Origin: Desulfobacterales bacterium
GTDB taxonomy: Bacteria; Desulfobacterota; Desulfobacteria; Desulfobacterales; UBA11574
Direction: 5' to 3'
DNA length: 14,577 nt
NCBI GenBank assembly: GCA_030601485.1
Contig: JAUVTO010000024.1
Location: forward strand, 1 to 14,577
The notes beneath the pieces are model-generated. The model made no database searches. It was given only the letters and a program-made list of their open reading frames with translations, and was not told the DNA's origin. This document shows positions 5,119 to 12,792 of this stretch, one piece after another. Both the position numbers and the translations under genes were made by a program. Position 1 is the first letter of the stretch. Each line of letters starts with the position of its first letter.

Positions 5119-5261
5119 GAGACCTTGGAAAAACGCCCCCTTTTGTCCAATCCCGGTGTCAGGCTCAAATTTTAATCCTCGAAATACTTAACTGTATGTC
5201 TGTGGTTAAAATTTTCGCCTTCCTTGGCCTTGAACAAAATTGAACGTTTTTTAAAGGTCTC
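5119..5261. repeat. Long imperfect palindrome (~143 bases) upstream of tpiA
   Basis: The ends are inverted copies: GAGACCTTGGAAAAACG (5119-5135) against the complement of 5245-5261, GAGACCTTTAAAAAACG, 15 of 17 identical. Symmetry continues inward through TTTTGTnCAA, AGGC, and AAATTTTAA (5167-5175) with TTAAAATTT (5206-5214), with one offset. The whole stretch could fold into a long interrupted hairpin. It holds no ORF of its own. A dispersed MITE-like repeat or a structured leader of tpiA are both possible. Confidence 0.6.
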
Positions 5262-5262
5262 A

Positions 5263-5326
5263 GATTGAATATTGAATATTGATTATTTAAGGATCGAACG
5301 CCGTTATTAATTTTCAATTTTCAATC
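5263..5326. repeat. AT-rich inverted repeat between gap and tpiA
   Basis: GATTGAATATTGAATATT (5263-5280) and AATTTTCAATTTTCAATC (5309-5326) are inverted copies matching at 16 of 18 positions, around a 28-base loop. Each arm is itself made of repeated ATTGAA units. It sits directly next to the longer palindrome and 20 bases past the gap stop codon. Similar intergenic AT-rich palindromes occur in Desulfobacterales genomes. It may also act as an mRNA 3'-end structure for gap. Confidence 0.6.
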
Positions 5327-5345
5327 AAAAACCTTCAATTTGCAC

Positions 5346-6350
5346 CTATAGCTGCGTAGCGATCATGGCTGCAAGATCGACCATTCTATGTGAGTATCCA
5401 ATTTCATTATCGTACCAGGATAGGACTTTGACCATGTTGTCAACGGTGTAAGTGGTCAGTCCATCGACAATAGAGGATAATGGTGATCCATTATAGTCAG
5501 AGGATACCAGCGGAAGATCGCTATATCCAAGTATGCCGGCAAGGGATTTTTCTGAAGCCTCTTTAAGGGCGGCGTTTACATCAGTGACCGTGACACCTGC
5601 CTTTTCCAAAGTTGCAACAAAATCGACAATCGATACATTGGGTGTGGGGACGCGAATGGCGAGCCCGTTTAACTTGCCGGACAGTTCCGGCAGCACCAGG
5701 GCTACAGCCTTGGCCGCACCGGTGGTTGTGGGAATCATTGACATTGCGGCCGCTCTGGCCCTTCTCAGATCTTTGTGAGGAAAATCCAGGAGGCGCTGGT
5801 CCCCTGTGTACGAATGTATGGTTGTCATCAGGCCACTCCTGATTCCGAAATTTTCAAGGAGTACCTTGGCTACCGGTGCAAGACAGTTGGTGGTACAGGA
5901 TGCATTGGATATGATGTGATGATTTCTGGGGTCATACTGGTTTGAGTTGACACCCATGACGATGGTAATATCGGGCTTTTGAGCAGGAGCGGATATTATG
6001 ACTTTTCGTGCACCGGCGGAAAGATGTTTTGATGCGCTTTCATGATCTCTAAAAAGACCGGTGCATTCTGCGACAATGTCCACGCCCAGGTCTTTCCAGT
6101 CGAGGGTGGCGGGATCTTTAACGGAGGTAACGGCAATAGACTTCCCACCCACTTCAATGGAGCCGTCTTTGCCGGTTACTTCCAAATCAAGCTTGCCGTG
6201 CACGGAATCATATTTAAGAAGATGAGCCATTGTGGCTGAATCCATGAGATCATTAATCCCGGCGACTTCCAGTTCAGCATGATCGATCAAGGCCCTGAGA
6301 ACAAGCCGTCCTATCCTTCCAAAACCGTTTATACCCACTTTTATGCCCAT
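5346..6350 (-). CDS. gap: Glyceraldehyde-3-phosphate dehydrogenase, type I
   Basis: This enzyme oxidises and phosphorylates glyceraldehyde 3-phosphate with NAD in glycolysis, or runs in reverse in gluconeogenesis. The 334-residue protein has the Rossmann start IKVGINGFGRIGRLVLRA, an NAD-preferring acidic residue after the second strand (D34 in GINDLMD), the catalytic SNASCTTNCLAP with C152, H179 in TTIHSYTGDQ, and the conserved arginine-rich RRARAAAMSMIPTTTGAAK. Length and motifs are standard. AAAGGGGG lies 4 bases before the ATG. It follows the EIIA-Man gene by 32 bases on the same strand, without an evident promoter between them, so it may be part of the long operon or controlled from within it. 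Confidence 0.97.
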   Translation of the reverse strand: MGIKVGINGFGRIGRLVLRALIDHAELEVAGINDLMDSATMAHLLKYDSVHGKLDLEVTGKDGSIEVGGKSIAVTSVKDPATLDWKDLGVDIVAECTGLFRDHESASKHLSAGARKVIISAPAQKPDITIVMGVNSNQYDPRNHHIISNASCTTNCLAPVAKVLLENFGIRSGLMTTIHSYTGDQRLLDFPHKDLRRARAAAMSMIPTTTGAAKAVALVLPELSGKLNGLAIRVPTPNVSIVDFVATLEKAGVTVTDVNAALKEASEKSLAGILGYSDLPLVSSDYNGSPLSSIVDGLTTYTVDNMVKVLSWYDNEIGYSHRMVDLAAMIATQL

Positions 6351-6382
6351 AATGCCCCCTTTATTTTTATCATCGTATCCGG

Positions 6383-6796
6383 CTATTCCCGTTTATTCCC
6401 TTTTAAAATCCCGCTTGCCAGCGAAATACTCTTCTTCCCAAAAGCTTCAAGATGTTGAGCGAGGTCGCTGAGTTCCATATCTGCTTGAATATCCACAGCT
6501 TTGATCAAAATAGGAAGATTAACGCCGGATATGACTTCCACTTTTCCTTCTTCAAGAAATGAATAACTTAAATTTGAAGGTGTTCCACCGAACATATCTG
6601 TAAGGATAAGCACCCCTTTTTTCTTATCGACCTTTTTGATCCCTTCGGCAATTTTCTTGCGTAGTTTGTCAACGTTTTCTTTCAAATCTATGGAAACCGA
6701 TACCATGGTATCGGGTCGATTACCTAAAATGAATTCAGCAGCGTCAATGAGTGCATCTCCCAACTGACTGTGTGTTACAATAACGATACCTATCAT
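6383..6796 (-). CDS. PTS EIIA component, mannose family (single domain)
   Basis: The 137-residue protein has the EIIA-Man fold: strand MIGIVIVTHS with the phospho-accepting H9, then a helix, ILTDMFGGTPSNLS (64-77), and a beta-rich end with VEVISGVNLPILI. In classic systems EIIA-Man takes phosphate from HPr and passes it to EIIB for sugar uptake. No EIIB, EIIC or EIID genes are near. Lone EIIA-Man genes next to rapZ and ptsN occur in deltaproteobacteria, where they are thought to have regulatory roles. AAGGAG lies 5 bases before the ATG. The gene follows rapZ by 18 bases. Whether it regulates or belongs to a transporter encoded elsewhere cannot be told from here. Confidence 0.9.
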   Translation of the reverse strand: MIGIVIVTHSQLGDALIDAAEFILGNRPDTMVSVSIDLKENVDKLRKKIAEGIKKVDKKKGVLILTDMFGGTPSNLSYSFLEEGKVEVISGVNLPILIKAVDIQADMELSDLAQHLEAFGKKSISLASGILKGNKRE

Positions 6797-6814
6797 AATG
6801 CTCCTTCAAACCTT

Positions 6815-7678
6815 CTAAAGATCGATGTCACGATGTGTGACTATGATCTGTCTCCCGGGTTTTTTTATATGTTCGAATAACGCTTCGGCAATGGTTACCG
6901 AGCGATGCCGGCCTCCGGTGCAGCCGACAGCAATGGTTAAATAAGCTTTGCCCTCTTTTTCATACAATGGAATTAAATAGTCAAGCAGGTCCAGATATTT
7001 TTTTATAAACCTGCGGGCTTCGTCGTTGTTTAAGACATAGTTTTTAATCTCCTGGCTTTTTCCGTTAAAATCTTTGAGTTCAGGTACAAAATACGGATTC
7101 GCAAGAAAACGAACATCCATAATCAGGCTGGCGTCGTGAGGCGTGCCGTATTTAAAACCGAACGACAGAATGTTTATTCTCATGGGCGCAAGATTTTTAT
7201 TTTGTTGCGCGATATTATTGATTACGGACTTTAAGTCGTGAACAGTGTAACGGGAAGTATCGATAATTTTGTCGGCGGTAATTTTCAGTTCTTTTAGCTG
7301 CTCCTGTTCGATGCGTATTCCTTCCAGAAGACTTTTGTCTTGAGACAGGGGATGATGTCTCCGTGTCTGGCTGTAACGCTTAAGCAAAGTTTCTTCGTCG
7401 GCCTCTAAAAAGAGGATTTTGAATTGATATCCTTTTTTCTTTAGGGAATCAAAAACTAATGAGTACCTGTAAAGAAAGCTTTTTTCGCGCAGATCCATTA
7501 CAAATCCCAGCCCCGTGATTTCAGAATTGCTTTCAATCGGCAGTTCTAGAAACTTGGGAAGAAGCGCTACCGGCATGTTATCGACACAATAGAAACCGGC
7601 GTCTTCAAACGCTGATATGGCAGTACTCTTACCGGAACCCGAAAGCCCTGTAATAATAATTATTTTTAATTTTTTCAC
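6815..7678 (-). CDS. rapZ: RNase adapter protein RapZ (YvcJ-type P-loop protein)
   Basis: RapZ/YvcJ proteins bind nucleotides and, in enterobacteria, guide RNase E to the small RNA GlmZ and so control glucosamine-6-phosphate synthesis. The 287-residue product has the Walker A loop GLSGSGKS (11-18), VDNMPVALLPKF, LEADEETLLKRYSQTRR-HPL, a mid-protein SFGFKYGTP, and the C-terminal GCTGGRHRS (252-260) typical of the family. The start is GTG at 7678, with an in-frame TGA just upstream and no clear ribosome site, 19 bases after ptsN. Whether it acts on a GlmZ-like RNA in this organism is unknown; YvcJ in Bacillus has other roles. Its place beside ptsN is shared with many proteobacteria. Confidence 0.96.
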   Translation of the reverse strand: MKKLKIIIITGLSGSGKSTAISAFEDAGFYCVDNMPVALLPKFLELPIESNSEITGLGFVMDLREKSFLYRYSLVFDSLKKKGYQFKILFLEADEETLLKRYSQTRRHHPLSQDKSLLEGIRIEQEQLKELKITADKIIDTSRYTVHDLKSVINNIAQQNKNLAPMRINILSFGFKYGTPHDASLIMDVRFLANPYFVPELKDFNGKSQEIKNYVLNNDEARRFIKKYLDLLDYLIPLYEKEGKAYLTIAVGCTGGRHRSVTIAEALFEHIKKPGRQIIVTHRDIDL

Positions 7679-7697
7679 TTTTGATCAACGTTCGGGT

Positions 7698-8162
7698 TTA
7701 TAATTCTTCTTCATCCTCCTCTTCTTTAATAATAGCATAAATTTCATCTCTGGTAACAGCATGTAACAGCTTTTGTTTGAAAGGGTCATTTTTTAGAATC
7801 CTTGAAATTCGGGCGAGCAACTTCAGATGAAGACCTGTGGAATTTTCGGGCGTTATAAGGAGGAAAAAGATATGGGTTGGAAGCCCGTCCATGGATTCAA
7901 AGTCGACTCCCTTCCGGCTCAGACCGAAACCGAGCACCAATGACTCAAGATCTTTGACCTTGCCATGGGGAATTCCGATTCCTTCACCAATGCCGGTACT
8001 CCCGAGTTGTTCCCGTTCCATCAGCACTTTTACAAGATATCCATGATTTATACCGGCAATACGGGCTACAGGGGTTACAAGTTCTTCGAGAACAGCCTTT
8101 TTATCGAGTGATTTCAAGTCAGTAAGAATTGCTTCTTTTAGTAAAACATCAAGAATTTTCAT
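7698..8162 (-). CDS. ptsN: PTS-Ntr EIIA protein (PtsN)
   Basis: The 154-residue protein is a fructose-type EIIA: MKILDVLLKEAILTDL at the start, ERE-QLGSTGIGEGIGIPHGK with phospho-accepting H66, and FFLLITPENSTGLHLKLLARISRIL in the C-terminal half, ending in an acidic tail (EEEDEEEL). EIIA-Ntr is the regulatory end of a PTS phosphorelay, affecting nitrogen, potassium and envelope stress control in proteobacteria. The ATG at 8162 fits the family start; an in-frame start at 8252 would add 30 unrelated residues and reach the inverted repeat. The ribosome site is weak (AGAG). A 12-base palindrome TCTATATATAGA lies just upstream (8172-8183). It lies between hpf and rapZ in the order usual for the rpoN neighbourhood. 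Confidence 0.95.
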   Translation of the reverse strand: MKILDVLLKEAILTDLKSLDKKAVLEELVTPVARIAGINHGYLVKVLMEREQLGSTGIGEGIGIPHGKVKDLESLVLGFGLSRKGVDFESMDGLPTHIFFLLITPENSTGLHLKLLARISRILKNDPFKQKLLHAVTRDEIYAIIKEEEDEEEL

Positions 8163-8252
8163 TTTATATTCTCTATATATAGATTTCAAGAAAATGTTTT
8201 TGGGGGCTTTTGGGTTATGATCTCCGAAGAAATTTTTCCTGTGCGACTCCAA

Positions 8253-8331
8253 GAAACTGGAAATTTGAAATTAGAAACTTGATAACAAACTGAATTGTCA
8301 TTTCTTTCCCAAGTTTCGAGTTTCCAGTTTC
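8253..8331. repeat. Inverted repeat in the hpf-ptsN spacer
   Basis: GAAACTGGAAA (8253-8263) is inverted at 8321-8331, and GAAACTTG (8274-8281) is inverted at 8310-8317. Together they form a two-part stem around an about 28-base loop. The rest of the 253-base spacer (8163-8415) holds no ORF or clear promoter. On the transcript this hairpin lies between hpf and ptsN and could be a processing or partial termination point. The GAAACTTG-type units resemble dispersed intergenic repeats. Confidence 0.6.
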
Positions 8332-8415
8332 AAGTATCGCACCCCAATTGTTCCCTTAATTCGTTTCCAGGGAGGATGAGAATAACCCCAAAATATTTTT
8401 CTGTAAGCCTATAGA

Positions 8416-8949
8416 TCAGATGCTCGGCTGGATTAAACCATAGTCGCCGTCCTTGCGCCGATAAAGGACGTTTACCTGATCAGTCCTGGCATTGGTAAAC
8501 ACCAGAAAATTGTTGGTTACTAGTTCCATCTGCATGATTGCTTCTTCTACATCCATGGGTTTATATTCGATATCCATAACCCTTATCTTTGTTGTAGTTT
8601 CTTCGTCCAAATACAATGCGTCTTCAGCAATAATATCTTTTGCTCTGGATTTGGACCCGCTTCGGTGTTTTCTGATTTTTTGTTTATTTTTCTTTATCTG
8701 TGTTTCTATCTTGTCAAGGACCATGTCAATGGCAGAATACATGTCTTCGGTTACTTCTTTGCCGTATATGTTAAGCCTGTCACCGGTTATATTGATTTCA
8801 GCCATATGGCGGAACTTTTCAACCGAAAGTACAACGTTTGCTTCTGCCGGGTTATATAGATATTTATCAAAACGATCAAGTTTGTCTCTAACATAAGATT
8901 TCAAATTTTCAGAAGGATCAAGATTCTTAAAAGTTACAGATGTCTGCAT
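8416..8949 (-). CDS. hpf: Ribosome hibernation promoting factor, long form
   Basis: HPF binds the 30S subunit and stores ribosomes as inactive dimers in stationary phase. The 177-residue product is of the long type: an N-terminal S30AE domain (about 1-98, SVTFKNLDPSENLKSYVRDKL, with RHMAEINITGDRLN), a basic linker (about 88-103, KNKQKIRKHRSGSKSR), and the C-terminal dimerisation domain (about 118-175, KIRVMDIEYKPMDVEEAIMQ and GDYGLIQP). Long HPF can make 100S dimers by itself. GGGAGGT lies 7 bases before the ATG and overlaps the rpoN stop region, 13 bases away, indicating tight coupling. Such a gene directly downstream of rpoN is common in proteobacteria. Confidence 0.96.
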   Translation of the reverse strand: MQTSVTFKNLDPSENLKSYVRDKLDRFDKYLYNPAEANVVLSVEKFRHMAEINITGDRLNIYGKEVTEDMYSAIDMVLDKIETQIKKNKQKIRKHRSGSKSRAKDIIAEDALYLDEETTTKIRVMDIEYKPMDVEEAIMQMELVTNNFLVFTNARTDQVNVLYRRKDGDYGLIQPSI

Positions 8950-8962
8950 ACTTAAGACCTCC

Positions 8963-10399
8963 CTAGAATTGTTTGCGTTTGTTCGATGGAAGTACTCTCA
9001 TTATCTCACGATACTTTGCTACGGTTCTGCGAGCGATACGGATGTTTTCCTCCTTTAAAAGTTGTGATATTTTATCATCGCTATACGGCCTTTTGGGATT
9101 TTCACTTTCAATGATCTGTTTTATTTTATCCTGAACACTGGCGGAGGCTATGGCTTCGCCATGAAAACGTTGAATAGAGCTGTTAAAAAAATACTTCAAC
9201 TCAAAAATACCCCGGGGTGTATGGGCATACTTATTGGTTGTTACCCTGCTGATCGTCGATTCGTGCATCCCAATATCTTCCGCGACATCTCTTAACACTA
9301 ATGGTTTTAGGTATGAGATCCCCTTTTCAAAGAAATCTCGCTGGAATTTCAATATGCTTTCCATTACTCTGTAGATGGTTTTTTGACGTTGATGAATGCT
9401 CCGGATCAACCATGTTGCAGAACGTATCTTTTCCTGTATGTATTCCTTTGCTTCTCTTGAAAAGTTTTTGCCGTCCCGAATTGCATTTTTATAAAAATTA
9501 TTGACATGCAGTCTGGGCATCCCATCGTCGTTTACCCAGATGATGAACTCATCTTCAACTTTAGATACAAAAACATCGGGATTTATATATTGGGGTTCTT
9601 CATCCGTGAATTGCCGTCCTGGCTTTGGCTCTAAACTTTTGATAACATTAATGGCGGTAATAACATCTTCAATAGTTATTTTTAGAGACTTGGCGATAGC
9701 CCTATAATTTTTATTTTCAAGATGATTGAGATGTTTTTTAATGATTTGGGTTACTATGGTATCATCAAGACCCAAATGTCTTGCCTGTATAAGCAGACAT
9801 TCACTGAGATCCCTTGCACACACCCCTATAGGATCAAACGTTTGTAATAGCGTTAGAATCTCTTCGACCTTTTCGGTATCAACCCCGCTCATCGCGACAA
9901 TGTCTTCAACAGAGGCATCAAGATAACCGTCTTTATCGAGGTTGCCGGTAATAATGCTTCCGATTTTTTCTTCGTCTTCGGTGGGTGATGTCATAAGCAA
10001 CTGCCAAAGCAGATGTTCGCGCAAAGATTCCTTGCGTGCCACGAACGATTCGAAATTCGGTGACTCCTTTTTTTCGGTTTCGGAATGTATTCTGCCCGAT
10101 GAATTGTATTCATCAATATAGTTGCTCCAGTCCACATCATCGCGAATTTTTTCTTCTATTGTGACCTCTTTTGTATCAGGCACTTCAGCAGAGTTATTCT
10201 CCGTCTGTTTATCAAGCTTTTCTTCAATAGCAACTTCAAGGATTTCTTCTTCCAGCGTTGGGTTCTCTTCGAGTTCCTGGTTGATCGCGTTTAAAAGCTC
10301 AAGTCGTGTTAACTGCAAAAGCTTGATAGCCATTTGCAGTTGGGGGGTCATGATAAGTTGCTGAGTCAATTTCAGCTGTTGTCGTAATTCAAGCACCAT
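8963..10399 (-). CDS. rpoN: RNA polymerase sigma-54 factor (RpoN)
   Basis: Sigma-54 directs RNA polymerase to -24/-12 promoters and needs an AAA+ activator. The 478-residue protein has the glutamine- and leucine-rich region I (1-50, LKLTQQLIMTPQLQMAIKLLQ) that contacts activators, an acidic region II (about 55-110), the core-binding domain (about 120-330), a helix-turn-helix at about 369-388 (LRDVAEDIGMHESTISRVTT), and the diagnostic RpoN box ARRTVAKYRE at 456-465 that reads the -24 element. Length is normal. The ATG begins 1 base after the lptB stop, with a TAGGAG site about 17 bases upstream, so it is probably translated by coupling. Linkage to lptB, hpf and ptsN matches many proteobacteria. 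Confidence 0.97.
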   Translation of the reverse strand: MVLELRQQLKLTQQLIMTPQLQMAIKLLQLTRLELLNAINQELEENPTLEEEILEVAIEEKLDKQTENNSAEVPDTKEVTIEEKIRDDVDWSNYIDEYNSSGRIHSETEKKESPNFESFVARKESLREHLLWQLLMTSPTEDEEKIGSIITGNLDKDGYLDASVEDIVAMSGVDTEKVEEILTLLQTFDPIGVCARDLSECLLIQARHLGLDDTIVTQIIKKHLNHLENKNYRAIAKSLKITIEDVITAINVIKSLEPKPGRQFTDEEPQYINPDVFVSKVEDEFIIWVNDDGMPRLHVNNFYKNAIRDGKNFSREAKEYIQEKIRSATWLIRSIHQRQKTIYRVMESILKFQRDFFEKGISYLKPLVLRDVAEDIGMHESTISRVTTNKYAHTPRGIFELKYFFNSSIQRFHGEAIASASVQDKIKQIIESENPKRPYSDDKISQLLKEENIRIARRTVAKYREIMRVLPSNKRKQF

Positions 10400-10400
10400 A

Positions 10401-11123
10401 TTATAATTTAAACTCGTCTCCTAAATAGATCCGGCGGGCCGTTTCGCTTGAAGCTATCTTTTGCGGTGAGCCGGATTCGATTATCTTACCGTCATTTAAT
10501 ATATATGCTTTATCACAGACTTCAAGCGTTTCTCTTACATTATGATCTGATATGAGAATGCCTATTCCCCTTTTTTTTAGATGCCGGATAATCTTTTTTA
10601 TGTCGATTACAGCCAGGGGATCTATGCCTGCAAAGGGCTCATCAAGAAGAATAAAGGACGGATTCGTGGCTAATGAGCGTGTTATTTCAAGGCGCCGCCT
10701 TTCCCCGCCGGAGAGCAGGTTTGCCTTTTGATCTGCAAGGTGTTTTATTCCAAGTTCGTCAAGAAGCATATCTGTCCGCTCTTTCTGCTCCGATTTAGAG
10801 ATGGGCAGGATTTCAAGAATCGCCATGATATTTTGCTTTACAGTCAGTTTTCTGAATATGGAAGTTTCCTGTGGAAGATAGCCGATACCCCTGCGTGCCC
10901 TCAGATACATTGGATAACTTGTGATATCTTCATCATCAAGAAAAACTTGACCCTTATCCGGCTTGATTATTCCAATTGTCATATAGAAAGTGGTGGTTTT
11001 GCCTGCGCCGTTTGGACCGAGAAGACCAACAACGCCGCTGTCGTCGATATTCAGGCTTACGGAATTTACAACCGGTTTTCCATTATATGTCTTGACCAGC
11101 TTTTTTAGAGACAATGTCGCCAA
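10401..11123 (-). CDS. lptB: LPS export ABC transporter ATP-binding protein LptB
   Basis: LptB is the cytoplasmic ATPase that drives LptFG to extract lipopolysaccharide from the inner membrane. The 240-residue protein has Walker A GPNGAGKT (36-43), the Q-loop Q85 in GYLPQETSIF, the signature LSGGE (137-141), Walker B FILLDE (157-162) and the switch histidine H194 in SDHN. The segment ARRGIGYLPQETSIFRKLTV is very typical of LptB. The start codon is TTG directly after the TAA stop of lptA (zero spacing); no ATG or GTG lies nearby, and AAAAGGG lies about 10 bases upstream. Confidence 0.96.
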   Translation of the reverse strand: MATLSLKKLVKTYNGKPVVNSVSLNIDDSGVVGLLGPNGAGKTTTFYMTIGIIKPDKGQVFLDDEDITSYPMYLRARRGIGYLPQETSIFRKLTVKQNIMAILEILPISKSEQKERTDMLLDELGIKHLADQKANLLSGGERRRLEITRSLATNPSFILLDEPFAGIDPLAVIDIKKIIRHLKKRGIGILISDHNVRETLEVCDKAYILNDGKIIESGSPQKIASSETARRIYLGDEFKL

Positions 11124-11708
11124 TTATTTCAAACCCTTTTCACCCGAATAAAACACAGCTTCAACACGTTTTTCACCGCTGCTTTCAACAATAATGCGTC
11201 CGGTAGTTCTATAAAGTGTTATTTTTTCACCGGAAATAGAATCATTTCCACTGACAATCCTTGAATTGTCACCAGACAAGACAAGAACCCCAGTTTCTGT
11301 ATTGTATACAGCCTGTGGGGTTACTGCAACCCTGTTGTCAAAATTTATTTTGACGTTTCCGCTGGCAATTATTTTGTTAATCGATTCGGTTCCAAGGCCG
11401 GGGGTGACCTTATTGTCCGGATTTCTTTTTGCAAAAATCTTGAGCCTGTCGGCGGTGATAACCGTGTCTCCCTGAGTTGCCCTTACATTCCCAATAAATT
11501 CGGCGTAATCGGCATCATTATCGGAGATCAGTTTATTTGCTGTAATGTGGATCTTCTGGTCTTTTGCAAGATTACGGGTATCTGTATCCCTCGGTTTTTC
11601 GTCAGCATACCCCGAAGGGATTGTAACAGGGCCGGCTATGAGCATAAACGCTGCAGCAAAGAATAGAAAAATTCGCCACAAATTTTTATTAAAGTCTAAT
11701 GATCTCAC
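11124..11708 (-). CDS. lptA: LPS export periplasmic protein LptA
   Basis: LptA forms the periplasmic bridge that carries lipopolysaccharide to the outer membrane. The 194-residue product starts with a signal peptide (LWRIFLFFAAAFMLIAG, predicted cleavage after A35 in PSGYA|DE), then an OstA-type beta-jellyroll of repeated strands (IHITANKLISDNDADYAEFI, GNVRATQGDTVITADRLKIF, IIASGNVKINFDNRVAVTPQ, ITLYRTTGRIIVES). I chose the GTG at 11708 because AAGGGA lies 6 bases upstream and it gives a normal signal peptide; a TTG at 11735 is the alternative. The gene overlaps lptC by 20 bases and is followed at once by lptB. Sequence identity in this family is low, so the call leans on the fold pattern and the lptC/lptB neighbours. 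Confidence 0.93.
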   Translation of the reverse strand: MRSLDFNKNLWRIFLFFAAAFMLIAGPVTIPSGYADEKPRDTDTRNLAKDQKIHITANKLISDNDADYAEFIGNVRATQGDTVITADRLKIFAKRNPDNKVTPGLGTESINKIIASGNVKINFDNRVAVTPQAVYNTETGVLVLSGDNSRIVSGNDSISGEKITLYRTTGRIIVESSGEKRVEAVFYSGEKGLK

Positions 11709-12273
11709 GTAGGGTCCCTTGTACTTTACCTTCAAACATGGTTTTATTTGTATTCAAATTCAAAGACATAGAATCAGCGACAAGATCGAAGGCAGCGCCG
11801 GTAACTTTAACAGGAACTTTTGAGAAAATTATTCGTTGGTTGTGACTGTAAAACAAATTTTCGGTTTTCAAACGGTATTTTGAATTTTTCACTACAATGT
11901 TTCCGAGAAGCTCCATGTCGTTTGAATCTATGGTTAAAATTCCTTTATTCGCTGTCAGGTAAACTTCGGTTTTATCTTTAAGGTAGAAAGTAACGGACAA
12001 ATCCCGGAAAATTGCCTGGTTTTTTTTAACCATATAATTTACCGAGGCTGCATCCAGATTCCATTCCTTTATCCCGTTTCTGATTGCCGTTTGATGTGCT
12101 TTGCCTATTGAAATATTTGATTTATTCCGTATGCCTGAAACTACATCCCCCTCTTTTTCTGTAATATGTCGATGGTTTACGAAAACAGCCAAAATGACGC
12201 CTAATGCAACGAGAATTCCCGAGATCAGAGCCAGTTTTAGCTTTTTGTGATAATGATTCTTTAAAAACGGCAT
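11689..12273 (-). CDS. lptC: LPS export protein LptC
   Basis: LptC is anchored in the inner membrane and passes lipopolysaccharide from LptBFG to LptA. The 194-residue product has a basic N-terminus and one membrane span at about 12-32 (LKLALISGILVALGVILAVF), then a periplasmic LptC domain with the pattern EWNLDAASVNYMVKKNQAIF, DLSVTFYLKDKTEVYLTANK, GNIVVKNSKYRLKTENLFYS and FEGKVQGTL near the end. The ATG overlaps the kdsC stop in TAATG, a tight translational coupling, and the 3' end overlaps lptA by 20 bases. Confidence 0.92.
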   Translation of the reverse strand: MPFLKNHYHKKLKLALISGILVALGVILAVFVNHRHITEKEGDVVSGIRNKSNISIGKAHQTAIRNGIKEWNLDAASVNYMVKKNQAIFRDLSVTFYLKDKTEVYLTANKGILTIDSNDMELLGNIVVKNSKYRLKTENLFYSHNQRIIFSKVPVKVTGAAFDLVADSMSLNLNTNKTMFEGKVQGTLREIIRL

Positions 12274-12788
12274 TATAAAAAACGTTCCAGGATGTTTTCC
12301 CAGAGCCCTTGAGCTTTCAATATGGCTTCACAGACTTCTCTAACTGCCCCGTTTCCGCCTTTTGCCGATGTTACCATATCGGCATTTTTAAGTACAGCTT
12401 TATGAGCATCGGCCACAGCAATGGAAAGTCCCACCTTTTTCATCAATGCAAGGTCAGGGAGATCATCACCCATAAATGCAACCTGTTCTGCTGATACACC
12501 GGTCCGGTCTAAAATTAGATCAAGCATGGCGGCCTTATCATCAAGACCGTCAAAAATATGTTCAATCTCCAGATTTTTACAGCGGTTATAAAGAGCGTTT
12601 GAGCGTCTGCCGGTTGCGATACACAGGGTGATCCCTGCTTTTATCAGGAGTCTTATGCCGAGTCCGTCCTTTACATTAAAGATCTTGGTTTCCACACCGT
12701 TATCATTATAAATAATGCCGCCGTCGGTGAGAACGCCGTCAACGTCAAGAATTAAAAGTTTTATATGTTTTAGCTTATTTAAACTCAT
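12273..12788 (-). CDS. kdsC: 3-deoxy-D-manno-octulosonate 8-phosphate phosphatase KdsC
   Basis: KdsC removes phosphate from Kdo 8-phosphate, the step after KdsA in lipopolysaccharide core synthesis. The 171-residue protein is a cap-less HAD phosphatase: nucleophile D15 and acid/base D17 in LLILDVDGVLTDGG, the GLGIRLLIKAGI helix, motif II T59-G60-R61 in IATGRRS, the lysine K85 in DDKAAMLD, and motif III GDDLPDLAL (107-115). I chose the ATG at 12788; a TTG at 12803 would overlap kdsA by 11 bases and adds five residues. It follows the kdsA stop by 4 bases and has no strong ribosome site, so coupling is likely. Confidence 0.95.
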   Translation of the reverse strand: MSLNKLKHIKLLILDVDGVLTDGGIIYNDNGVETKIFNVKDGLGIRLLIKAGITLCIATGRRSNALYNRCKNLEIEHIFDGLDDKAAMLDLILDRTGVSAEQVAFMGDDLPDLALMKKVGLSIAVADAHKAVLKNADMVTSAKGGNGAVREVCEAILKAQGLWENILERFL

Positions 12789-12792
12789 GGAT

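Noticed and set aside
8163..8252. Longer N-terminus for ptsN starting at 8252
   Set aside because: The 30 added residues do not fit the family, whose start matches MKILDVLLKE at 8162.
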